A DNA stretch of 64,000 bases. Origin: Cytobacillus kochii. GTDB taxonomy: Bacteria > Bacillota > Bacilli > Bacillales > Cytobacillaceae. The stretch covers positions 1-64,000 of the forward strand of contig NZ_JAIVAM010000016.1 of the NCBI RefSeq assembly GCF_020171845.1, read 5' to 3'. The notes under the pieces are model-generated. The model searched no databases. It had not been told where the DNA came from and saw only the letters and a list, made by a program, of their open reading frames with translations. How positions within the stretch are numbered: the stretch's first letter is position 1; every line of letters starts with the position of its first letter. Positions 44,701 to 52,313 of this stretch are shown here, one piece after another. The position numbers and the translations under genes were made by a program.

Positions 44701-47700
44701 TCGTACTGCATTACAGGAAGTAATCAAGGTACAGGCTGCACCTTATGATGAATCGGAATTAAAGGCTCTTCAATCCACGCTCAATAAAAAATACGATGAT
44801 TTTGTTAAGAAATTTGGTTATATAAATGAGCGTTCTAACCAAAGAGCGTTTTATGAAGATGATCAGTTGCCATTGCTTTTATCTTTAGAGGAAGAAATAG
44901 ATTCTAAGAGTTATAAAAAGGCTGCTATATTTCACAAGGCAACTATTCGCCCCCAAGTTGTTCGAACACATGCACAGAACGCTCAGGAAGCATTAGAAAT
45001 GTCTTTGAATAGGGATATGAAAGTGGACCTTTATTATATGGCTGAATTAACAGGGAAAGAACCTGAAGACCTGATTAAAGAATTAGGAAACAAAATTTAC
45101 TTAAATCCAGAAAAGTTAACAGATGATTTAAATAGTGGATGGGAATCTAGCGATGAATATCTGACTGGAAATGTTTTAGATAAATTGGAATATGCCAAGT
45201 TGATGACCAAAAGTTATCCTGAGCTATTCTCAAGAAATGTACAAGCTTTAGAAGATAATCAGCCTATTCCTTTATTACCTGGAGATATACATTTTAGAAT
45301 AGGCTCTCCTTGGATTCCGGTTGAATATTACCAAGAGTTTATGTATGAACAATTTAGTACCTCAGAATTTAATAGAATTAGTAGATATGGAATTAAAATT
45401 GAATTTTTAGCAGCAACAAATACTTGGAGGATTAACGGAAAAGATAGAGAGTATAAATCTATAGTAGCAAATTCTGTTTATGGTACAAAAAGAAGAAATT
45501 CTTATCAAATTTTTGAAGATTGTCTCAATCTGCAGGATGCAACAGTAAGAGATCCTGAAAGGTACACTGATAGAAACGGTAAAGAACAAACGAAATATGT
45601 AGTTAATCCAAAGGAAACAATGATTGCTAGGTCTAAACAACAAGAAATACAGCAAGGGTTCAAAGATTGGCTTTTTAAAGATGAAAAGCGTAGTAGTCAC
45701 TTATTGAAGATTTACAATGAAAAATTTAATAAGATTCTCCCTCGTAAATTTAATGGTGAAAATCTGACATTCCCAAATATGAATGAGGAGATGCAATTAA
45801 GAAAGCACCAGAAAGATGCTGTGGCCAGGGTTATATCAACTGGAAGGGGATTATTAGCTCATGAGGTAGGAGCCGGTAAAACGGCTGCTATGATTGCTTC
45901 CGGAATGAAGCTTAAGCAAATAGGAGCAATAGAAAAACCTATGTTTGTTGTTATGAATCATACCATTGATCAATGGGCTAAAGAGATAATGAGATTTTAT
46001 CCTGGTGCCAATGTATTAATTACTACAAAAAAGGATTTTGAAAAGCAAAATAGAAGGAAATTTGTTTCTAAAATAGCGACGGGAAGTTATGATGCCATCG
46101 TCATTGGTCATAGCCAGTTCGAGAAAATCCCAATTTCTAAAGAGCGACAAGAGAAAAGTTTGAGGAAAGAAATTAGCACATTAACTTATGAAATAAAACA
46201 AGCAAAAAAGGAGGAAGGCAAGGATTGGAGCGTAAAACAATTAGTTATTTTCCAAAAATCATTAGAAAATAAACTTAAGAAGTTACAAAATGAGCCATAT
46301 AAAGACGAAGTAATAAATTTTGAAGAACTTGGTGTAGATTGCTTATTTGTAGACGAAGCTCACGTATACAAAAACCTTCATACGGTAACTAAATTGACGA
46401 ATGTTGCAGGTATAGGGAAATCAAGTAGTTTAAGAGCTTCCGACATGAAAATGAAGTGTGAATATATTCAGGAAGTTAATCAAGGACGTGGTGTCATTTT
46501 TGCTACGGGTACACCAATAACTAATAGTATGTCAGAGTTTTATGTTATGCAGCGTTTTTTACAACCTGATACTTTGAATAGTACGGGCTTAGACTTTTTT
46601 GATAAGTGGGCAGGTACATTTGGTGAGGTTGTATCTTCATTAGAAATGACTCCAGAAGGTTCTGGTTATAGAATGAAGTCCAGATTTGCAAAATTTCATA
46701 ACTTACCAGAGCTTATGAACATGTTTAATATGGTAGCAGATATACAAACTGCAGAAATGTTGAAGCTGCCTGTTCCAGACTTAGAAACTGGTAAGGCACA
46801 AATCATTGTTTCCGAGTGTTCTCCATACCAACAAGAAATGATGCTAAGCTTTATGGAAAGGTCAGAAATGATTAGGGAGGGCTTAGTAGACCCTAGTGAG
46901 GATAATATGTTGAAGTTAACTCATGAAGCAAAGCTAATGGCTATTGACCCACGATTAATCAATGAAGGTGCGCCAATTAATGAAACATCAAAACTAAATA
47001 AGTGTATAGATAATGTTTTTAAAATTTGGGATAACACTAAAGAAAATAAATCAACTCAAATGATTTTCTGCGATAGTGGTACACCTAAACCTAATGAGTT
47101 TAATGTATATGATGAAGTGAAAAATCAGTTAATAAAAAAAGGGATACCTTCAGAAGAAATTGCTTTTATTCATGATGCAAAAACAGATGTGCAGCGAGAT
47201 AAATTGTTTGCAAAAATGAGAAATGGGGACATTAGGGTGTTACTTGGAAGTACAAGTAAGGTTGGTACAGGCACTAATGTTCAGGATAAGCTTATTGCTG
47301 GCCATCATATTGATTGTCCTTGGAGGCCTGCAGATTTAACTCAACGTGACGGACGGATCTTGCGTCAAGGAAATTCAAATAAACAGGTTTCCATATTTAG
47401 ATATGTAACGAAGGGGACATTTGATGCTTACTTATGGCAGATACAAGAACAAAAATTAAGATATATTTCGCAAGTTATGACAGGTAAAAATATATCTAGG
47501 TCTTGCGATGATACTGAGGAGACAGTATTAACTGCTGCAGAGGTAAAAGCGATTGCAACAGATAATCCATTACTTTTAGAAAAGATGACCTTAGATAATG
47601 ATGTCAGTCGTTTTAGGATGATTCATAATCGTTGGTTAAATGAAAAGGCAGTGATGGAGAAAAATATATCTATTGTTTATCCGAAAAGAGTAGTAGAATA

Positions 47701-48322
47701 TGAAAATTTTATTATAGGTCTGGAATCAGATATTTCCACTGTTCTAAGGAATCCAGGGAATTTTGAGATTGAACTAGAGGGAATGACTTATTATGATGAA
47801 AAAGAGGCAGGACAGGCCATTAAGCCCATTGTAAGCTCAAAAAAAGGCATTGAAGATGCTCCTGTATCAATTGGGTCTTTCAAGGGGTTAGAAGTGTTTG
47901 TAAGAAAAACAGTATTTAATGAGTATTACATTGGATTAAAAGGTGAGAGTCAGTATGACGTACCATTGCGAAGCCACCATGATAGAAGTAATATACAAAG
48001 ACTCACTAATATTATAGAAGACTATCCTCAAAAAATTATTGAGTATAAAGAAAAGATTGAAGAAACTAAGGCACAATTAAAGTATGTTGAGAATGAATTA
48101 ACAAAAACCTTTCCGCATGAACAAGAGCTGAAGGAGTTAATTAAGAAGCAAAATGAACTAAACTTAAAGATGGAGTTTGAAGAAAAGATAAGAGAGAAAA
48201 ATAATGCTCAGAAAGTAAGCGAGGCTTCACAAGAGGCATCGTCTGAGGTAATTATTAATATCCCTTCCGGTAATCAAGAGAATAGAGTGAAGAATAAAGC
48301 TTTAATTACCGAAAGAATTTAA
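41732..48322 (+). CDS. Giant DNA methylase-helicase (DarB-like anti-restriction type)
   Basis: A 2196-residue fusion common on conjugative elements. From the N-terminus: a domain often found on mobile elements (HKYPFDQTALVYAQNPNVTMLASKDIW); a disordered Ser/Glu/Arg linker (about 235-400); an N6-adenine methylase core (ILDPAMGTGNFF, then GNIPFNN in place of the usual NPPF/Y); and an SNF2-type helicase with Walker A AHEVGAGKTAAMI, the DEAH box VDEAHVYKNL, ATGTPITNS and the motif VI region RDGRILRQGN. A coiled coil ends it. Phage P1 DarB has the same combination and protects incoming DNA from restriction. The linker DNA also encodes a TnpV-like protein in another frame. Confidence 0.87.
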   Translation: MSTINLREVYKSVLKKMVSSEKEWTNFLSFGSRIHKYPFDQTALVYAQNPNVTMLASKDIWSKFNRKIIPQSKAILVTKYQSGQQVIDYLFDVTQTTGGHLREPVWAIQEEERAFIHQSLLNSNMAGETLEESVEAFTRQAATQLYLKNEDHFEEAFKNLPGSERDKKLKDFYHLAVNSALYAIREKSGLEQLNVQDFSAITEFNTVSKVNILGYLTTNTTQVVMSQIAKLKKQHSLERVESNDKLRNERRRESLSEDRTKQREQSHEASIRKIRENGDGIPAREESNPFSRTTNGRDINGSVSPSGSSSEGKHSRQDDGIGEKESDAGNGGHTEESSTQKPIEGTSRRNSIERSGLPSKVIQPNIEQKEPVSSKETGSFVLSSDNNDKELGQLELFNDWEAVGESKTDSVKDELRKENDFIFVRGTGFEGGKNRVIEFMEKNPTSKEAVDFLKKEYGIGGWGGPNGPSVMYDSSGITVTSKNPLLNPGVERKIKWKDAASRIQELIKLNRYLTEEEKKGRLVTQDTVVKKEESHKATRSVESVNKQVSEDSSVKGQPNLVIPTKNYQYDPSDNLYPSGEKTKYQNNVAAIRLLKQLEANKNVATPSQQRILAKYVGWGGLANVFNPDSDKWTKEYKELKILLSEKEYQDAMESTITAYYTDPAIIERVYKALQNFGFKNGSILDPAMGTGNFFSVLPKEMSESNLYGVELDSITGRIAKQLYPEANVQVQGYETTKFNDNQFDIVVGNIPFNNIKVQDERYDAHKFLIHDYFIAKSIDVVKPGGILAVITSRGTMDKKSELTRGYIAERSEFLGAIRLPNNAFKSIAGTEVTTDILFLKKREAPINIKGVELEFDWLNVEPIEGRSGIEINKYFQQHPEMVLGKMEYANHYGGTSEYKCVPVPGQELLPVLDKAISRIQGEFTAIQEKTAIINQENESIAQDSLEVPPGTKNYTYVVKEGKLFYCENNALIPQNLNKKDTERIVGLCGVRTALQEVIKVQAAPYDESELKALQSTLNKKYDDFVKKFGYINERSNQRAFYEDDQLPLLLSLEEEIDSKSYKKAAIFHKATIRPQVVRTHAQNAQEALEMSLNRDMKVDLYYMAELTGKEPEDLIKELGNKIYLNPEKLTDDLNSGWESSDEYLTGNVLDKLEYAKLMTKSYPELFSRNVQALEDNQPIPLLPGDIHFRIGSPWIPVEYYQEFMYEQFSTSEFNRISRYGIKIEFLAATNTWRINGKDREYKSIVANSVYGTKRRNSYQIFEDCLNLQDATVRDPERYTDRNGKEQTKYVVNPKETMIARSKQQEIQQGFKDWLFKDEKRSSHLLKIYNEKFNKILPRKFNGENLTFPNMNEEMQLRKHQKDAVARVISTGRGLLAHEVGAGKTAAMIASGMKLKQIGAIEKPMFVVMNHTIDQWAKEIMRFYPGANVLITTKKDFEKQNRRKFVSKIATGSYDAIVIGHSQFEKIPISKERQEKSLRKEISTLTYEIKQAKKEEGKDWSVKQLVIFQKSLENKLKKLQNEPYKDEVINFEELGVDCLFVDEAHVYKNLHTVTKLTNVAGIGKSSSLRASDMKMKCEYIQEVNQGRGVIFATGTPITNSMSEFYVMQRFLQPDTLNSTGLDFFDKWAGTFGEVVSSLEMTPEGSGYRMKSRFAKFHNLPELMNMFNMVADIQTAEMLKLPVPDLETGKAQIIVSECSPYQQEMMLSFMERSEMIREGLVDPSEDNMLKLTHEAKLMAIDPRLINEGAPINETSKLNKCIDNVFKIWDNTKENKSTQMIFCDSGTPKPNEFNVYDEVKNQLIKKGIPSEEIAFIHDAKTDVQRDKLFAKMRNGDIRVLLGSTSKVGTGTNVQDKLIAGHHIDCPWRPADLTQRDGRILRQGNSNKQVSIFRYVTKGTFDAYLWQIQEQKLRYISQVMTGKNISRSCDDTEETVLTAAEVKAIATDNPLLLEKMTLDNDVSRFRMIHNRWLNEKAVMEKNISIVYPKRVVEYENFIIGLESDISTVLRNPGNFEIELEGMTYYDEKEAGQAIKPIVSSKKGIEDAPVSIGSFKGLEVFVRKTVFNEYYIGLKGESQYDVPLRSHHDRSNIQRLTNIIEDYPQKIIEYKEKIEETKAQLKYVENELTKTFPHEQELKELIKKQNELNLKMEFEEKIREKNNAQKVSEASQEASSEVIINIPSGNQENRVKNKALITERI
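42459..42815 (+). CDS. TnpV-like protein overprinted inside the methylase-helicase gene
   Basis: A 118-residue frame, +1 relative to the host gene, with ATG 42459 and AAAGGG 9 bases upstream. The protein has the TnpV family pattern: YEMREDGNLYPKIEL, PLGRYGKMGMEYLQEKNP, a central helix with LAAKESILDRMMELEKKN, and EQAEEIVLKEVVYQ at the end. TnpV is a small protein of unknown function coded by many Clostridia/Bacilli transposons. In the same DNA the host frame gives only a low-complexity Ser/Arg/Glu linker, so the conserved product is the out-of-frame one. Whether it is expressed is not known. Confidence 0.65.
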   Translation: MINYEMREDGNLYPKIELSSENNHMKLPLGRYGKMGMEYLQEKNPIRFQELQMEGTLMEVFHQVDLAAKESILDRMMELEKKNPMPVTEDILKKAQHKNQLKEQAEEIVLKEVVYQVR

Positions 48323-48581
48323 ACAATAAAGGCGTGTGTTGTTTTGATATATGGATGGTTATTTAAATCAACTCGGTGGCTGTCACTCTTGTAGAAACTA
48401 TCCATTTTTTCTGTACTATCCATAGTAAGTTTTTCTCTTTTTGCGGTGCCTAACTAGATAGAGAGGTCAAGTAAAAATAACAAAATAATAGAAATGTTCT
48501 AAATCTACCTTCCAAACACATGCTATTTAAAGTAAAATATGGGAATATTCTTTTTTGATTGATTACGGGGGGAAGAGCATA
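48323..48581. other. Junction between transfer module and second cargo cluster
   Basis: No gene and no Tn7-like end is seen, although the recombination model predicts that a right end once lay near here. ACTATCCATTTTTTCTGTAC and ACTATCCATAG are short direct repeats at about 48397-48426. Confidence 0.4.
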
Positions 48582-49382
48582 ATGATTAGAAGATTAACGG
48601 AAAATGACCATGGACATTGTTTCCAACTCCTTAAGGAAAAACCAGCTGAAAATTTATTTATTCTCGGTGATATTGAGGCTTATGGGTATGAACAAGAATT
48701 TCAAAAGCTTTGGGGTGATTTTAGTGATAACGGCGAGTTAATTGCTATTCTACTAAAATATCAAGAAAACTATATCCCCTATGCAAAAGGGGATTATAAC
48801 GCTAAAGGATTCGCAGAAATTATGTTGAGTGATCCAGCTTTTTCTATGTTGTCTGGTTTAAAAGACGTGACAGAAAAATTAGAGCCCTACTTGAGTCATC
48901 GATTAAAACGAAAAAGAGAGACATATTATGCTAAATGTACAAAAATGATTCCTGCTACAACTGATGTAGATACTTCTTTAGTAGAACAAGCAGTTCCTGG
49001 GGATGCAGAAGAGCTTGTCCAATTACTAAATTCTATTCCTGAGTTTAATGACACTATCATTACTGTTGAACGTAAGCGTCGTGGATTAGAAGATGGTGTT
49101 TCCCGTTCATTCTTTATCAAGGAAGATGGAAAAATGGTATCCACGGCATCCACAGCAGCAGAAAACTCTCTGTCAGCCATGGTAGTGGGTGTAGCAACCT
49201 TAGATGCATATAAGAAAAAAGGATATGCAACGCAGTGTATGGTAAAGCTTTGCGATCAATTGCTAGAGGAAGAGAAAGAACTGTGCTTGTTTTATGATAA
49301 TCCGAGTGCGGGAGTTATTTATAAACGAATTGGATTTGAAGATATCGGATTTTGGATGATGTATTCGTTTAAGAAGAATTAA
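48582..49382 (+). CDS. GNAT-family N-acetyltransferase 2
   Basis: A 266-residue protein with two GNAT-like halves; the C-terminal one is catalytic, with the acetyl-CoA strand and loop VGVATLDAYKKKGYATQCMVKLCDQLL and LCLFYDNPSAGVIYKRIGFEDIGFW. Proteins of this length and form are annotated as GNAT acetyltransferases of unknown target. ATG 48582 has GGGGGGAAG upstream; the frame opens earlier at 48555. First gene of the second cargo cluster. Confidence 0.82.
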   Translation: MIRRLTENDHGHCFQLLKEKPAENLFILGDIEAYGYEQEFQKLWGDFSDNGELIAILLKYQENYIPYAKGDYNAKGFAEIMLSDPAFSMLSGLKDVTEKLEPYLSHRLKRKRETYYAKCTKMIPATTDVDTSLVEQAVPGDAEELVQLLNSIPEFNDTIITVERKRRGLEDGVSRSFFIKEDGKMVSTASTAAENSLSAMVVGVATLDAYKKKGYATQCMVKLCDQLLEEEKELCLFYDNPSAGVIYKRIGFEDIGFWMMYSFKKN

Positions 49383-49433
49383 TGTGAAAACACTTTTGCA
49401 AAAAAGAGAAAAAAGAAGATAATTTGGTATTCC

Positions 49434-49460
49434 ATTATTGGGCGCTTATCTATAATTAAG
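49434..49460 (+). repeat. Dispersed cargo repeat, copy g (short)
   Basis: ATTATTGGGCGCTTATCTAT then AATTAAG, between the GNAT and PNPOx-like genes. Confidence 0.45.
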
Positions 49461-49471
49461 AGGTGGAATAA

Positions 49472-49912
49472 ATGGAGATTATAAGGGGTAAACGAAGTTT
49501 TGATTTGGATGAATTCTTAACGAAACCATTATTTGCTCATCTATCGACGGCTTCTTCCGAAGGACCAAGAGAATCTCCAGTGTGGTTTTTTTGGAAAGAT
49601 AAATGTCTTTGGATTATAGGAACTCCTGTAGATACTTTTCCATTAAGAATAGACGAAAATCCGAATTGTGCTATCGGTATTGTAGATTTTGATCCGGCTA
49701 CAGGGAAGGTATTACATGCAGGTTTTAGAGGAAAAGCAACCGTAGAGCCATTTAACTCTAATTTAGCAAAACGGTTATTTGCTAAATATTTGGGTTCAAA
49801 AGAAAAGGAGTGGGATGCTAGATTCAAAAATCAAGATCCTGAAAATGTTTTCATTCGTTTTGTACCTGAAACTGTAGTTGTTAGGAATCAATCATATTAC
49901 GTCAATAGATAA
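49472..49912 (+). CDS. Pyridoxamine 5'-phosphate oxidase-like flavin protein
   Basis: A 146-residue split-barrel protein of the PNPOx-like family, which binds FMN or F420. The N-terminal KPLFAHLSTASSEGPRESPVWFFWKDKCLWIIG and middle NPNCAIGIVDFD follow the family. GAGGTGG precedes the ATG. Single cargo gene between repeats g and h. The exact reaction is unknown; small proteins of this type often reduce or bind small electrophiles. Confidence 0.82.
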   Translation: MEIIRGKRSFDLDEFLTKPLFAHLSTASSEGPRESPVWFFWKDKCLWIIGTPVDTFPLRIDENPNCAIGIVDFDPATGKVLHAGFRGKATVEPFNSNLAKRLFAKYLGSKEKEWDARFKNQDPENVFIRFVPETVVVRNQSYYVNR

Positions 49913-49924
49913 TATTTAATAATA

Positions 49925-49982
49925 CGATCGGGCGCTTTAATGACATAAGTTGTGTCAGAATCCGGCCATTTAGTTGAATAGG
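49925..49982 (+). repeat. Dispersed cargo repeat, copy h
   Basis: GATCGGGCGCTTTAATGACA with TAAG, then TCCGGCCATTTAGTTGAATA after about 20 bases. Follows the PNPOx-like gene. Confidence 0.65.
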
Positions 49983-50008
49983 TTTTCTTGGGGAAGTGAG
50001 AAAAAGTA

Positions 50009-50212
50009 ATGTCTAAAGGTTTAAAAATAAAGTTATTTTGCTCCCTTGGATTACCAGTTATTATTACTATACTCCGCATTATTACGGATTACTTTTTGGA
50101 TCGTGACATTGAATTATTCTCATATTCGGCAGTCTTCTTGGGGACAGTTGTCGCGGGATTAATTTTTGCAGGACCATTAAATTATTATATATCAAAATCT
50201 CGAGAAGGATAA
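50009..50212 (+). CDS. Small two-helix membrane protein
   Basis: A 67-residue protein with two hydrophobic helices (IKLFCSLGLPVIITILRIITDYFL and SAVFLGTVVAGLIFAGPLNYYI) and a positively charged end. GGGAAGTGAG lies upstream at a workable distance. Not recognised. Single gene between repeats h and i. Confidence 0.6.
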   Translation: MSKGLKIKLFCSLGLPVIITILRIITDYFLDRDIELFSYSAVFLGTVVAGLIFAGPLNYYISKSREG

Positions 50213-50236
50213 AAATAGCTTATTGAAGTTCTTCTG

Positions 50237-50280
50237 TTATCGGGCGCAATTATTGAATAAGGTTATACTAGAATCGCTTC
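50237..50280 (+). repeat. Dispersed cargo repeat, copy i
   Basis: ATCGGGCGCAATTATTGAAT then AAGGTTATACTAGAATCG, almost identical to copy e; the second half is lost. Confidence 0.65.
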
Positions 50281-50349
50281 CATACTATCTTTAGCGCAGT
50301 TGTAGAAAAGTGAACAGTGAAAGTTAAGGTCGGACGAAGGCGGTTAAAT

Positions 50350-50571
50350 ATGACTGACAAAAATAATATTAATAAAAAACAGGATAATAATGATAGGAAC
50401 TCATATGTGGGTTTTGGAGTTGCTTTCGGATTGCTTGGAGGCGCTGTATTTTCATCTATTGTTGGAATGTTTTTTGAATTTCCACTAACTTGGGCTTTTG
50501 GACCTGGAATAGGAATGCTTATTGGAATAATAATTGGCTCAATAATGGATTCAAATAATAATAAAGAATAG
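50350..50571 (+). CDS. Small glycine-rich membrane protein
   Basis: A 73-residue protein: a polar Asn/Lys/Asp head, then two glycine-rich hydrophobic segments (YVGFGVAFGLLGGAVFSSIVGMFF and FGPGIGMLIGIIIGSIM), and an Asn-rich tail. ATG 50350 follows GAAGGCGG. Not recognised. Between repeats i and j. Confidence 0.6.
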   Translation: MTDKNNINKKQDNNDRNSYVGFGVAFGLLGGAVFSSIVGMFFEFPLTWAFGPGIGMLIGIIIGSIMDSNNNKE

Positions 50572-50635
50572 TTTAATGTGATGATTTTAAAAAAAAGTTG
50601 CGCATCATTTATATAATATACAGTTAGATTATTCT

Positions 50636-50708
50636 ACAAAAGGGCGCTATTCCTTAATAACGAGGTAGCGCTCCATATTACATAATAAGTGCCAGATTGT
50701 GAACCAAC
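50636..50708 (+). repeat. Dispersed cargo repeat, copy j
   Basis: AGGGCGCTATTCCTTAATAA, CGAGGTAGCGCTCC (hairpin GCGCTA.../...TAGCGC), then GTGCCAGATTGTGAACCAAC. Follows the small membrane gene. Confidence 0.65.
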
Positions 50709-50844
50709 TTGTTGTACAATTTGAAGAAAATCGATATAGTAAATAACAAGACAATGAAGTTCGGAACGTAATTTAAAGGAGGTATAAGACAGTGGAAAAA
50801 CTATGGAGTAACTCTTCAAAATAATATTTTGAGGAGGATAATAA

Positions 50845-51255
50845 ATGGCGATAAGTTTTAATAACAGTAAAAATATAAATGTTGACCAATTGGAAAAGCT
50901 ATACAACGACGTTGAATGGTATGCGTATACACAGGATTTGGTCGTTCTGCAACAAGCGCTATCACAGTCGCTGGATGTTAGATCTGCCTGGGATGGCAAT
51001 GAGTTAGTTGGACTCATTCGAATTGTTGGTGATGGATTAACAATTATATATATACAAGACATACTTGTTTTAAATTCTTATCAGAACCAAGGAATTGCTA
51101 CCAAACTAATGCAACAAACCTTGAATAAATACAATAGTGTTCGGCAAAAGGTTCTTCTGACTGAGGAAGCACCTGACGTCAGACATTTTTACGAAAAGAA
51201 TGGCTTTCAATCTTGCGACAAGGGATCTTTGGTTGCATTTGCTAAGATGAATTAA
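50845..51255 (+). CDS. GNAT-family N-acetyltransferase 3
   Basis: A 136-residue compact acetyltransferase with the usual core: WDGNELVGLIRIVGDGLTIIYIQDILVLNSYQNQGIATKLMQQTL (motif A, acetyl-CoA loop) and VRHFYEKNGFQSCD at the end. GAGGAGG precedes the ATG. Last cargo gene before left end L3. A ten-codon frame at 50792 with its own binding site precedes it and could be a leader peptide. Target unknown. Confidence 0.84.
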   Translation: MAISFNNSKNINVDQLEKLYNDVEWYAYTQDLVVLQQALSQSLDVRSAWDGNELVGLIRIVGDGLTIIYIQDILVLNSYQNQGIATKLMQQTLNKYNSVRQKVLLTEEAPDVRHFYEKNGFQSCDKGSLVAFAKMN

Positions 51256-51336
51256 GGGTTATTATCAGAAAACAATAGGTGTGCATAAATGATCGGGAGA
51301 ATTTCTTTTGAAACCTCCCGATCTATTTTATTCAAG

Positions 51337-51362
51337 AATAGGGCGCGATTGTTGAGCAACAC
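51337..51362 (+). repeat. Dispersed cargo repeat, copy k (joined to L3)
   Basis: AATAGGGCGCGATTGTTGAG, directly after the GNAT gene; same junction type as copy f with L2. Confidence 0.6.
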
Positions 51363-51518
51363 AGGTAGAAAATGATCAAACTTTTTTATAAAAACCAAAC
51401 TTAAATCTGCTAAAGAAGAATCCTTTTTGATCAATCTTTTTTTCAAATGGATTCTTCTTATTTATCGTAAAATAAGGATTTGCGAGATATTTTTGCTCAA
51501 ACTTTATTTCAAAGCACA
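51341..51518 (-). repeat. Tn7-like left end L3
   Basis: Read on the minus strand it begins TGTGCTTTGAAATAAAGT at 51518; one base is missing after TGT compared with L2. The rest matches L2 with two substitutions, including three AAAGnTTGATC-type sites and the GAATCC/GGATTC palindrome. ACTAA follows the end, as it precedes R3. Confidence 0.8.
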
Positions 51519-51538
51519 ACTAAACTTTTTTCAAAATC

Positions 51539-51572
51539 AAAAAAAAGCATTCGTTTTGAATGCTTTTTTTTA
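51539..51572. terminator. Bidirectional terminator outside L3
   Basis: AAAAAAAGCATTC-GTTTT-GAATGCTTTTTTTT, with T-runs on both strands. It closes the minus-strand gene at 51600. Confidence 0.85.
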
Positions 51573-51599
51573 ATTTGGGAATTCGGATTAATTGGTTGC

Positions 51600-52091
51600 T
51601 TATAAAAAAGAGCGTTCAATATAGTGAGCGAATGCTTTTCCACTTTTATTAAAAGTGCTATGTGCATTCAATTTTACGTCATCTCTTATTGTTACTTCTA
51701 CATTTCGTAAGAGGAACTCTACACTCATGGATAATTCTTTAAAATTACCTTGTATATATTTTGTAAGATCAGAGATATCCTCCAAACCAAAACTTGCTAA
51801 GGTAATTCTCTCTTTTAATTCTTTTATATAATCAGAATCATGAACATTCATATTGCCTGAAAAGTAGTCTCTATTAGATTTTTGCCATAACCCATCTTCT
51901 TTTAGCTCTACATCATTTTCTAATACATTTAGTGGTATTTCTAATAACAAAACTGCCTGCTCACTCGTAAGTTCATCTCTATACCGTCTAATTGTTATTA
52001 TTAGTTCTGAGACTGTCTGCAAACTAAAATCACCATTTTCAAATGCTTCTTTTATTATAAAGAAATCCCTTACCATTGATAAATCGCTCAT
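51600..52091 (-). CDS. Hypothetical protein (163 aa)
   Basis: A soluble, acidic, mainly helical protein beginning MSDLSMVRDFFIIKEAFENG. GGAGG precedes the ATG. No motif or family recognised, though many mobile-region genes have this appearance. It has its own terminator and lies immediately outside the Tn7-like island. Confidence 0.55.
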   Translation of the reverse strand: MSDLSMVRDFFIIKEAFENGDFSLQTVSELIITIRRYRDELTSEQAVLLLEIPLNVLENDVELKEDGLWQKSNRDYFSGNMNVHDSDYIKELKERITLASFGLEDISDLTKYIQGNFKELSMSVEFLLRNVEVTIRDDVKLNAHSTFNKSGKAFAHYIERSFL

Positions 52092-52313
52092 TCTTGTTAG
52101 CCTCCATTACTTATTTCATTCACTTGCACAAAAAATTTTTTAAATAATCATATTAAAGGGTAAAAGCTTCGCAAAATTTCTTTAAAATCTACACTAAATT
52201 TTTATATAAACACAATTATGTAAGTGTTTTGTAAAATATTCTAATAACATATTTAAATATCGATTTTTTCTTTTTTAGTTCTTGGTTCTTTTTTGTTTTT
52301 TGCATATTACTTA

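Larger units (their letters stand above)
25302..51518. mobile_element. Composite Tn7-like island R3-L3 (26.2 kb)
   Basis: Bounded by R3 and L3, both flanked by ACTAA, the 5-bp target duplication expected of a Tn7-like insertion. It carries two cargo-gene clusters with dispersed repeats and, between them, a truncated conjugation module. It contains no tns genes, so it is non-autonomous. One difficulty: the sequence right of L3 does not continue tnpA, so a later deletion or a chance flank match must be considered. Confidence 0.6.

Noticed and set aside
48323..48581. A second right end expected by the plasmid-integration model
   Set aside because: I looked for TGT with AAATAAAGT and 20-bp site spacing and found none here.
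25402..51362. Naming the dispersed cargo repeat as a published Bacillus repeat (bcr type)
   Set aside because: I could not verify the match from memory, so it is described only by its sequence.
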